From the NCBI RefSeq assembly GCF_954871325.1, contig NC_088778.1, forward strand, positions 28,195,120 to 28,259,119: a stretch of 64,000 nt of DNA, read 5' to 3'. Under the pieces are notes generated by a model. That model made no database searches. It was not told the origin of the DNA and saw nothing but the letters and a program-made list of their open reading frames with translations. A program made the position numbers and the translations under genes. This DNA comes from Gordionus sp. m RMFG-2023. Its lineage: Eukaryota; Nematomorpha; Gordioida; Chordodea; Parachordodidae. Below, piece after piece: positions 23,413 to 35,300 of this stretch; positions within the stretch are counted from its first letter, which is position 1; each line of letters starts with the position of its first letter.

Positions 23413-24171
23413 TAGGGATGTACCGATATTTTTTATCGGATATGGCCGATATTTCACCTATTATAAAATATCGGTTATCGGTCAATATTATAAAATTTGC
23501 CGATCCGATCCGATGTAAAATGGCGTCCTTAACGAAAATAAAATTAAATTTTTTTATCTAAAATCAATTATTTTTATAAATAAATTAGAAATATTTTTTT
23601 AATAATAATAACTAATTAATAAACATTCTGCCATATTGTTATTTTTTTGCGCATTCTGTTTATAAAAGTGTGCGATAATCTCTTCAGAATCTGTTTTTAG
23701 TGAAGCTGGTGATATTGACAGTTACCATCGCCGTAGGCTGATTTCTGATAAATTGGAAATTTTGATATTTCTAAAAAGAAATCGTCGATATATTAATGTT
23801 TAATATTATTTTAAATATTTATTTAAATTTCATAATATATTTGTTTATATTACTTATTATGTATTTAAATTAATGTTGTTACTTATTATATAAAAGTGAT
23901 TTATAATAAAAATATTTTATATACTTTTAGGCAATGGAATTGAATATAAACTATAACTGATCATTATAATATATTTAAATGACATTAGTTATGGTATAAT
24001 TAAATTATAGATGTTATAATTATAAAAAGTATATTACAAATTAAAACCATTGGTATCTTTAAAGAATACAAAATTAGATATGATATCGGATCGGTTATCG
24101 GCCGATATTAATTTAATATCTGGAATATCGGATCGGATCGGCCTCCAAAAAGTGGCATCGGTACACCCCTA
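23413..24171. mobile_element. non-autonomous hAT element, 759 bp, perfect 8-bp TSD
   Basis: Flanked by ATATAAAC at 23405-23412 and 24172-24179. The left end TAGGGATGTACCGAT faces the right end read inward, TAGGGGTGTACCGAT. The subterminal regions carry many ATCGG/CGGATCGG words (23430-23520 and 24080-24150), the usual transposase-binding layout of hAT elements. The AT-rich interior has no transposase, so mobility would depend on another copy. Confidence 0.92.
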
Positions 24172-24179
24172 ATATAAAC

Positions 24180-25440
24180 ATTTTCTCGTTTTTATATTTG
24201 ATCTTATAGTATTATACATAATTTTCCTCTTAATGGTTAACGGTGCAGATATGCACCAGGCTAGATTTTCTATTTAGGATTATTTTTTTCGGCTGATTTT
24301 TTTAGAAAATCATATTTGAACATTAATCTATATAATTTAAAAAAATTGAGCATTTTTATCCACTAGAAAAATCTTGACCATTACAAGGTTAATGCAATCC
24401 TGCAAGAGATAGATAAAAAGTATACAGTTATAATATTGATTACAATTTTTATTAAGAATATTTATTTTTAATAGATTTAAACATATCTATTCAGCAATAA
24501 TTTACTTGCAATTTAAATTGAATTGGCCATGGATAAAATAATGAGAACTTGAACTGATTTTTAGTTTAAGACTGTGATTCCTTTAAAAAATTACACACAT
24601 GCATTCCAGATTGTTTTAAAAGTGAAAAAAAATTGATAAGGATCTGACTAAAAATTTTTTTGAAGATGATCATTAAGCTCTTTTCAAAATAAGGATTCTT
24701 TAATTTAATAAATTCCCTCATTTAAAATTTTTATAATAAATATAATCCCTATCATCTTCTACTCCAATTTAGCACTGTGATATTTGTGTTGAGCACTCTC
24801 TTGTTTATCTGATCAAAGTTTTGAAAATCAATTGATTTTAAAAATAAATAAAAAATTATTATAAAAATAACATTATGTAAATTTTGACAAAAGAAAAAAA
24901 AATATATAAAAGATCTCATCTTATTATATATTATATTTGCATAATTTTTTTTATATTATATATCATATATAGAAAATTTTTGTATATTTTAAATTTTTGA
25001 AAAAGGAGCAATGCGTTGCTTTTTAAATAGTTAATAAGGGCATTTTTTTTAGACGTAATGAATAAGTAGTAACGCGTTTCTTTTTTGTAGTAACGTTTAC
25101 AGCTCTAATGCTAACTATGAATGTGGGGTTGTCTTGAAATCACAGTTAATAGAATTCGCTGTGAAGTATACAAAATGTATTTTTCTGTATTTTTGCATTC
25201 TCCGTCGATTATTCGCACTAATTATGAATGAGGGGTAACAAAATAAGTTCATAAGTTCAACAGAGATTAAACCCCAAAATATTATTTTTTATAGAATTAA
25301 ATATTTAAGCATGTAATTAATAAATAATAACATTGAAATAGATATTGAGATAAATAATTTCATATTTATTAACAAAATATAAACCTACTAGTAGATAGCC
25401 CGTCAAGAATAATGGGCACTGAGAATTTTATCCTTATTTG
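24180..25440. other. AT-rich spacer with possible transposon ends
   Basis: At 24229-24270 TTAATGGTTAACGGTGCAGATATGCACC forms a small stem next to TTAA and resembles the stem at 9881-9915; a piggyBac-like end is possible. At 24990-25110 GTAACGCG-type words resemble hAT subterminal repeats, but no partner end was found. Confidence 0.3.
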
Positions 25441-25449
25441 ATAATTAAT

Positions 25450-25860
25450 GTTACCTTTTATTTGATATTTATATCCATTTTTATTTTTCACCCCCCCCCC
25501 CCCCCCCTTTTGTCCAGGCCTTAGCATAAACCATTAAGACTAAGAATGAATATTATTTTTTGAGGCTAAATATTTTTAATTAGCTTTTATTTGATACCCA
25601 CATTTATATTTTTTGCTGATAAAAATATTCCTGACCCCCTAAGATCTAGACCTACCCACTTAGGGTGATAATTATTATTACAATCATAAGGCATTTTAAT
25701 TACCTTTTATTTGATATCTTATCAAATTTATACCTTTTTACCACCATCCCCCTGCATATAAATTTCAACTCATTAAGACCTAGACCCAGTGTGAATACTT
25801 TCAGAAAAAAATATTATAAAATGATATTTTATTTTATATCTATATCGATATTTTGTGTTA
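25450..25860. repeat. about 125-bp diverged tandem repeat, three copies plus poly-C
   Basis: Units start with (C)TTTTATTTGATA at about 25455, 25586, 25704 and a partial one near 25830. Each has a C-rich middle and a GACCTAGACC-like segment. The first unit contains a run of 17 C at 25491-25507, the longest homopolymer of C in the window. Confidence 0.75.
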
Positions 25861-26495
25861 ATTAATGACAACTTAAAAAATAAATAAATAACAATAAAAT
25901 TTGAGAACAGGTGAAGGCATTGCAAGCTGCTGTGATACGAACATAGCGCTAAGCTGCTGCGACAAATGTTCAGTTATAGTCGTGAGATTGATTTTAAATC
26001 CTGATATACACTTTGTCACAAAATATGATATGTTACAAAAGATTTTAGCAAAATGTGCCAAACTTTTTATCATATAGATATTTCTTGTAATTCATATTTT
26101 CAAAAATAGGAAATAAAATATCAACCTATTTTATAATTGAAAATAAACTATACACAACTAGTAAAATTAATTTGATATCAATGAGATAAATACTAGGTGA
26201 ATATAAAACATAAATTCTTTTTTATTTTAAGGAATTGTCTACGCAAGCATCAATTTAGAATATTATTTGAAAGAGAATAAAAAAAGTAAATTACTTAAAC
26301 TCAGAAGAAGAGAAAACACTATTTTAATTTTTTTTATCCCCTTTTAATGATATTATTTTATTTATCAACAAATAAGAAATCATGTAATCTCAATTCAGAA
26401 TTTTAATTATTTTAAATGCGATTTGATAAGCATCGTGAGGTAATTTAGATTTCGATAAGATTTTAAATTTTATTGACTGTTTTATTACATGAAAG

Positions 26496-26911
26496 CAGTG
26501 GCGTAGCTTGAAATTTTTCTTAGAGGGTCCATAAATATAAAATCCTGGGGGGCAAAGCCCCCCAGGTTCCTTTAACGAGCCTTCGGGCTTTTTGTCCTGC
26601 TTTGGGCCGGGTTTATCTTACAAATCATAACCATATCTTCGATAATATATAATAAATATATTTTTTAAATGCATCAATAATATGTTATTATAATATAGTA
26701 GATTATTCTCAATGACTATATAATAATACTACCCAGAATAATTTCAATAGTAATATAATATCCTTTCACAAACATCAAAACCAAAAAATATAAATATTAA
26801 TGGTATTTAATTGAAATACAATTTTAATTCTTTTTAACATATAATCTAAAAAAAAAATTATGCTCTGGGAGGGGTCCAAACCCGAAAACCATCCCCGTAG
26901 CTAAGCCATTG
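26496..26911. mobile_element. hAT-type MITE, long form, 416 bp
   Basis: Ends CAGTGGCGTAGCTTG and, read inward from the right, CAATGGCTTAGCTAC. Flanked by CATGAAAG (26488-26495) and CATGAAAA (26912-26919), an 8-bp duplication with one mismatch. The interior holds a perfect CCTGGGGGG/CCCCCCAGG stem and a GAGCCTTCGGGCTTT stem (26545-26595). A deletion derivative lies at 34149-34420. Confidence 0.9.
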
Positions 26912-26919
26912 CATGAAAA

Positions 26920-29280
26920 CTTATTTATGGGATAGAATATATGGCTCACTCCTTCCTGTCAATGTTAAATAATCAACATACATCTCCAACATAGGTTTCT
27001 TAACACCCATTCTCTTACTAAAGTTATTTACAATTAATCAAAATTATAAAATAACTATAGATTGCAAAGCTTTAAATAATGTATAATTGAACTCCATATT
27101 ATTGTTAACTCTTTAAATTTATAATTTAAATAACCATTTATTATTATTATCCTATGTTATTTAATTTTACAAAAATATATAAGACGTATAAATTAGTATG
27201 ATATTTAATTATTTACTTTACTAAAACTTGTAAAATTGAACTCCAGATAATTGTGAACTCTTCTTTTAATTTACAAAATTTATAATTAACTATTATTATC
27301 CATTCGTTATTTAATTATTTTTACTTATATAAGAAACCTATGAATTAGTATAATATTTATTTATTTACCTTACTGAAATTTAAACTTTTATAATTTAATT
27401 AAAAATTGCATTACGTATTAATTATCTATTATTTTATTACTATTTCTAGTGCCTTAAATGCCTCGTTTCCCGCCGAATTTTGAAAAAGGCTAACTCAATA
27501 TTTTACTAGAAAAATATTACGCAAGTCTAAAGATTTTGTTCATAGATGGCATAAAGGATTGGATATCTATTAACAAAATTTTGAAGATTAGACAATATTT
27601 TTTTCGCCTTCCACTTTCTTTAATTATTCAATATCATCCAAAATTATTTTATTTGGGTTAAATGAATCTCACAACGGGGCCTTCCCCATATATGATTCAG
27701 ATAGAATCAAGTAATTTAATAATCGAAATGGACAAGTACATTAATATAATTTTACAGAAAAATAATATTAAGTCTCATTGTCACGATTTACTAACTAACT
27801 TATATCAAAACCATTAAAATGTCTCTTTTCATTATTATACTAGTTAGCAACTATATATCAGGCCGTTTATTTTGTTCAAATATATTATAAATTTTAGATA
27901 ATTTTTAATCGCAATAGTAAAACTATTATAATATTTTTATATTTTTATCATTATACTTTATAAATATTTGTAACAAAGCCAAGTTTAAACTTTTTGTGCA
28001 TTATTTGCAGTCCCATAGCCAGGAAAACGGCACATTTCCCCTCAAAAAAATCATTATCGGTTTCTAAACTTGGTATCCCCATTTGTTTCTAATGGCTTAG
28101 AAAAAATTATCACAAAAGATTATTGGTTCCCCATTAAGCTGTAGTTGATCAAATATTACAGTCTCAAATCCTTGTCGTAATAAGCGAGATTATTTAAGTT
28201 GATTAGTCTTTCCGCAGCTCCGTATCCCGATTTTTCTAAATTTGGCATAGCTACATATATTTAGAACTTTTATATTCTCCGTTTGAAAATGATGCCAATT
28301 TGGACAATTTTATTATTATTATATCAATAACATTTACCACTGGTTGGTAGCCATCTACAAAACATATTATAAAAAACATTTATTTGAATTTATTTGACTA
28401 AGACTGATTAACTATAGGTCAATTGACTGAATCGTATTTAACCCGTGAAATAACTCTGATTTAAACCCAATTAAAAAATATCTTGATGCCTCATATTGTT
28501 TTATCTTAATTTAAATTATTGTCATTTTTTTATTTATTTACATTTCAATTTTTATTAGTATTTTTAATTTAATTTTTATTATTATTTAAGCTTTTTTGAA
28601 CTGAGGAAAAAAAAATGAATAGAATAAGTTTAAGAAGATATCAAGATAGTAGCATAAAAAATATAGAGAGGAAAAGAAGGCAGCATTAGAAGAAATATGG
28701 AAGATTATTTGATTTGAGAGATAAAGCTTAATAGTTAAAGCAAATAATTGCTGTAGCAAGTCTTTGTCGTAATAAACGTTCTTTGGGTTGATTGGTCTTT
28801 TAGCGGATTCTTATCCTCAATTTTCTAATATAACTCAGAGTTTAGCTACCAAAAGAAATTAAAGTAAGGCTATCGATATAAATGTTTAAAAAAGGATTTA
28901 TGTTATAAAATATCTCGATACCTCATATTGTATTATCTTATTTAAAATTATTGCAATTTTTTTCCTTCAACTTTTTTTTACCATCAATTTTTATTTATTT
29001 ATTATTTATAATTTTAAGCTTTTTTGAACTTTAATTCTTTGACCCCTCCTTAAAATTCAAAAAATATAAACAAACTTATGTTCGCTGTGTGTAAGTCATC
29101 CTTTAATTATATTATATATTATTCATCAAATTTTTAAAATTATTTATATTTAATTAAAGAAAAATAAATGAATAAAAATTTTGTGTTTCTATCAGCTCTC
29201 ATTTTAATTTATGAGCGTATTAACAGTAATTATTGATTGATAATCTATAAATTATAACATTTATCTAAAATAATGCGTCA
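26920..29280. repeat. AT-rich spacer with two diverged duplications
   Basis: A block is duplicated in tandem with a period of about 149 bp (TTGAACTCCA at 27087 and 27236). A second duplication links 28150-28630 with 28745-29030; both copies contain GTCGTAATAA-(G/A)-CG, then AAAATATCT-(T/C)-GAT-(G/A)-CCTCATATTGT and AAGCTTTTTTGAACT. A partial GTTAAACGG MITE is at 27465-27605. An 18-nt phase-1 open segment between AG and GT at 29287-29304 (LDSIS) could be an extra MX3 exon. Confidence 0.55.
27465..27605. mobile_element. GTTAAACGG MITE, copy 2, partial
   Basis: Contains GGCTAACTCAATATTTTA and the GATTTTGTTCATAGATGGCA core of the family; the right arm is missing. Confidence 0.6.
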
Positions 29281-29355
29281 TTATATTAGATCTGGATTCC
29301 ATTTCAGGTAAATATTATTATTTTTATTAGTCATTATTTTGGTATAATTGGCTAG

Positions 29356-32300
29356 ATCGAAATGTGATAATTTGTAAGAAACATCATGGCCTAGGTAAAC
29401 TACTTTTAATTTAAATTTGGATGAATATAAAAAAATTATTAATTAAAAATATATTTATTCCCAGATAATATCATTTGCAAAGAAGAAAGTATATTTTTTT
29501 GAAGAAAACATTAATTACATTTATATTTGGATATATAATTCATTAACAGGTGGCAAAGTGTTAGGTATCTTACAACCACAAGGTTAATCAATTAAGTATA
29601 GAAATTGTGTGTGCCAAATAATTTTTACAAATTATTTAAAATCGTGTATTCTATTTCATCCTTATTTGGCGTCACTTTTAATCCCAATTTTTACAATAAT
29701 AAAAGAAATATGAATTCCATAACGATAAGAATTAAATTTATATTTATTATTTTAAAAAGCATAATAAACATTACACATACTTTTCGAATGTAACGTAAAA
29801 AATTAAAGTATAATTTTATTTTTTAAAATATAATATTGTATTTGAATAAAGTCAAGCTGTAAGATAAGTAGTCAATTGTTTCACTACGGTTCTACTTTGA
29901 TTTGAGCTAATTTTTAAAAACGGCTAACTCAATATTTTAGCAAAAAATATTTCTCAAGCCTCCAGATTTTGTTTATAGATTTTCTAACCTTTGTGGCTTC
30001 TTTTTAAGGCGTGTATAATATTTTTAAAATAATGAGTTAGTCGTTTTAAAAAGTGGGCTCAAAACTGTCGTTTAACAACTAAGGAGGTAAAAATAATAAA
30101 TAAGCAATATGTTATTTTGATATTTTTGATATAAATAATATGGCGGAAATATAAAAGAAGCTAACTATAGGTAATGTTTTATATGAAAACATTAACATAA
30201 TGAAATTAAAAAAAATTTTTCTTCTTCAAATAAATATTAAAAGTTCAAAAATACAAATAAGACAAAAAATAATTAGAATATATATGGCAAATATTTGAAT
30301 AACTAAATACAATTCGAATATCGAATATTATTAAGGAGTACTAGGAAATTTAATAATGCAAAAAATAAGTTAACCTGAACGCAACGATACTCTAGTTAAA
30401 GAATGGAGTTTACATCATCTCACCAAAAGTAAATTTTATACGTAGTTTTGGAGAAAGATGTCTAGGTATTTACGAAGAATCAAAGAGTCAGATGATTAAT
30501 AATTGTTAATATGTGTTTTATTTTATAGTCGATTTTACAAATCAAAATAGGCGTAATATAAATTTATTTTTTATAGAAATTGTTGGAAGTTATATAAATG
30601 GTAGAGCTTTTAGTTCATACAAATTATTCCATTTTTTATATTTCTTATAGATTATTTAAATAAGATAGAGCTATACATCAAAAGTAAATCACTTCTTAAT
30701 AGAAATTTCACTTAATATTCTATTGTTTAAAATTATTTTAAGGTTCAAATTTATGGATAGGGATAAGTAAATTATTAGATATTATTTAAAGAAAAATGAT
30801 ATAATTGTGAATACAATAGGAATTGGGTCATCATATAAAACACTTATCATTGACTTAGGTATAAATTTGTGATATATTAATTGTAAAGTCCTTTTTATAG
30901 AACAAGATAAGAAACCTAATGGTAAAATATATTTTTTAGTTCATTTATAGGTAATATTATACATACCTATATTACCTTTAGGGTAATACTATTTAAATAG
31001 TGTATAAAACTTTATTGTTTTTATAAGAATTGTGGATAACTTCTTAATCCTTGAGATCACATATCTCACCTTATCGTGTAATTTAAATGTTTTGATATTA
31101 TGTGTGATTTATAGCGAATTAATTTAATTAGTAATTTTCAATTAATTTATGAAAAAATGTAAAATGTAATCATATACATAGCAAAAGTGTTAATTATAAA
31201 AATTAATATATTTTTTATTAAAATAGCAAAGGTTTTCACAAATAAATCTTATATAGAAAAATCGAACATATAATAATATTTAGACATGATAAAGAGTATT
31301 AATGATGTTTTAAAAATTGCTAAAATCAAAAAAAAAGAAAAGAAAATTTACAAAAAATCTATTAATTAATAATGTTTAGATATAATTTTTTAGCCGAGTG
31401 TCTGGGATTACAAATAATATTGTTAAACGGCTCGTTTTGAGCCGATTTTTAAAAACAGCTAACTCAATATTTTAGACAGAAAAATATGGCCTAAGCCTCG
31501 ATATTTCGATAATTAAATGTCTAGACCTTTGTTCCTTCTATGAAAAAAATCTTCAGGCTTGCCTAATATTTTTCTGGATGAAATATTGAGTTAGCCGTTT
31601 TTAAAAATTGACTCAAAACGAGCCGTTTAACAACACTAATTACAAATGAATTTAAAGAAGAAATGATAAATATTAATGTGTTACTTGCCTTACTTTCATC
31701 TTTTTTAACATTTCTTTCTTTTTTTATTAATTTTTTTTCTTTCGATTTTATGTTCCTTTAACAGTTATTTTTTCTCTCATTTATATAAATTTTAATTTTT
31801 AAAGTAACCGTTAAAAGTGAATACATGTTTAAGTCAGGTAGATAAATTTTAAATTAATCAAGAAAATATTTTATATATTTTTAAATTTAAATTCCTGCAA
31901 AGGTGGAGAACATATATTATCTACAAATATATAATAAAATTCATATAGCTGTTATAGTGAAACGACTAGGTATATATATATTTAACTTTATTGTTTTTAT
32001 AAGAATTGATAACTTCTTAAACCTTGAATTATTATGAAAAATATGAATCATTTAAAATTTACAATAAATTTATTATAAATTAAAGGTAATTTAAATTGTC
32101 TGAACCTGGATTTAATTAGTCTATTTTTAAATATAACAGAATCTTAAAAGATTTTATGCATATATATACATGAATTATTCGGAATATCGCCTTTTAATAT
32201 ATTTTGGAATTTTATTTTTTTTAAATATTAATTAAAAAAATATGTTCATTATGGAATCCATAGGAATTCTAGATCTCTCGATTTAAGATCACTTACCGAG

Positions 32301-35300
32301 AGCAATTTAAAAAAAATTAATATACGATTTATCCAGGAATGTACCAGAATATGTAGAGTAACTAGCTAATTGGAGATAATTTTCGACATAAACCTTTTTG
32401 TATTTTTAATTTATGTGAAATATTATAAAAATCAGTTTAAATTTAGATTAGTTTTAAAGTTCACGACAAAATTGTTTAAATTCACAATGTGGTTATATAC
32501 ACACTGAAATACACTTCCGACCAATTCATAATTTCAAAATTTAAAAATATTTCGCAGTAAAGATTTTTAATTGAGAAATCTTAAATCCCCCTGAATTCCA
32601 TATCCTAATATGTCAAACATAATAATTAATATTTTATAATAGACTTTTGCATAATTTTTTTTATATAATAATGTTCTATGCAAATAAATATTAACAAATA
32701 TTTCAGAAATAAAAAATTATTTGACTTCTTCGTTTTATTTTCTTCAAAATTTATTTCAATGCATATACTCAAATTTTAATCTAATTTGTAAGACAAAAAT
32801 TAGCCCGTGATCTAATAATTTAAAAGAACAAATCTGTGTCTTTTCAAATCCATTAATTACTCCAAGGTAACAATATTTATCATTAGTTTTTAAAATAGTC
32901 GAAGGAATTTTGATCAATAGTTAGAGCTGTTATTTAAAAGCTCAAAGATCATAAATATTGAATTGAAGATCTCATAACATTTCCTTTTTGACTACCTATT
33001 TATATTGAATACTATCATAGAAGCACTATTTTCTAGTAAGGGGTAAGGAATTATAAAACTCTTATTATGGCCATTTCTTTATTTTGATAAATCTGTATAG
33101 TGAGTACCTTATCATAATAAGCGAGCACTTTACAATAGCTAGACCTCTTTATAGGGGCTACATCCTGCAACTAGTCTTCATAATTACCACTTTCACTGTG
33201 ATGGGATAGCTTAGTAAATATAAAAGGGGTTGATTACGGAAGTCACTATAATGAGATGGTCACTATAGGAAGGAAATCACTGTAAGGAGGAGATTACTAT
33301 AAAGAGGTACTAAAATAAAAGGGTTGTTAGAATTACTCAACGGAATTTCATCGGGGTTATTATAAAGAGCAAAAGGAATGATGCCTTATAATTGAATGAA
33401 CCATAAGGACATGATGACTCTATAAATAAAATTACTCTAATTATAAAAAGGATATCTACCAGCCTACGGAGGGCCAGATTAAAATTTTATAAAATAGATT
33501 ATACACTTCTTTTTTTTTGGTAATATCTATTTATTTATATTTTTAAATTTACATAAAACCTAATTAAAAAATATTATAATTTATAAATTTATAATTATAT
33601 AATTAAAAATAAAATTCTATAATTGAGTCCCCAAAAAGGAACCATAATTGTGTCTAAAAATTTTTATTTGAATTTTTTGTCGAATAAAAAGAAATTCTCT
33701 GGGTTTATTTGTGAAAAGTCGTATTTTATTACCCAGATTTTTTAAAAACATAAATGTAAAAGGCAAAAATGACCGTTAATAGAAGTTACTACTGGAGTGA
33801 ATATGAAGTTTTTAAAATTTTTGTATTTGTTTGTCTTTTTAATTTCTGCTTGTGTTATTAAATTGAAATTTATGTTTGAAGGGAATGATGAGACACACGT
33901 GTAGTCCCATATGAGTGATTTGCCGAGGGCCCAAGGTATGATTGTCATACCATCAGGTCTTAAACCATCCACTTGAGATAAATTTGATGGTTCAAGATTG
34001 TTAAGAATGTGTGCAGCTGTTAAGCTTCTATTTATTATATGGTTTACAGCTGAGTTGATGTTGCCCTTGACTAAAAATACAATTTAAGCCATGTCTACTC
34101 TTTGAATCAACGGGTGATTTACATTTGATACAGGCATAAGGCTGTACTCAGTGGCGTAGCTAGGAATTTTCCTTAGAGGGGGTCCATACATTAATTTAGT
34201 AGATTATTCTCAATGACTTTATAATAATACTATCCAGAATAATTTCAATAGTAATATAATATCCTTCCAAGAACATCAAAACCAGAAAAATATAAATATT
34301 ATTGGTATTTATTTGATATAAATACACCACTTATAAGTCTTTTGAACGTATATTCTAAAAATAAATTTTTGCTCTGGGAGGGGTCCAAACCCGAAAACCA
34401 CCTCCGTAGCTACGCCACTGGCTGTACTATTCGCAACCTAGACGTAAACCAATAGTTACTCTCAATTGTTCATCTGATAAGAGATTACCAAGGTTGCGAT
34501 TAGGGAGTGATTCTAACCACTCATGACCAGCAAGTCTGTTAGATAATTGAATGAGTTGAATGCAATCTAAAGGTGAATTGACTGATACATCTGTTTGGTA
34601 TTTGGAGATTAAAGGTGTGAAATAACTTTTGTGTGTGATGATTAATGGTAATACGGTGTTAATGGGTGTGTTTGTCTTCCATTTGTCAATAGAGTCGTCT
34701 AATAAATGATCGATAGGGCATATGAAGCCAGAAATCATAGAATTGTTAGATAATCTAGATGATACTAATGATGATAAGGATAAAAGATTGAGGAGAAAAA
34801 AAACTAAACCGCCTAGTTTAGAAGGTAGCTGAGCAAGTGACCAATTGAATGAGTTTAAATTTATGTTTAAAATTTTTTTAAGAAATATTTTAAATTTATC
34901 CTGAATTTTAGATATGAATTCATTTTTTGAAAAAAGATGATGATCAAAAAATGTGCATAAATTTGTGTATATACAGGCATTTGCGAATTAAAAATAAAGA
35001 TTGATGAGCTGGTAGGAGACTTAGAATGTGCTCCATACTGTAAAAGCTTTTGAAAAATCTTGTGGAGAAAATCTTCCGACTTGGTCGCATTAGCTAATGG
35101 GGACCCAAGTAAGGTTAAGCTGTCAGGAGCAATGATTTTGTAGCCTTCCAACATTTGTGGCTTATTGTTTAAGTAATTCTGTTTTATTTATGTTGAGTAT
35201 CAGGCTGATCGCTTAAGAATTGATTTCGATGTTTTAAGGCGCTAAGTACATTAGCTGAAGGGCCACAGATGGTCCCATCGTCTAAATACTATATATTAAG

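Noticed and set aside
25491-25507. Run of 17 C as a functional element
   Set aside because: Lies inside a tandem repeat unit with a C-rich middle; simple slippage explains it.
28011-28070. AG|TCCCATAGCCAGG... as either an MX3 exon or a hAT end
   Set aside because: Open in one phase, but neither a matching exon in other copies nor a matching terminal repeat could be established.
28150-28830. Cys-containing phase-1 open segments at about 28164 and 28757 resembling exon e1 (CRNKR)
   Set aside because: The implied intron to the next open segment would be only about 20 nt, and the duplicated copy lacks a donor, so they are probably just part of a non-coding duplication.
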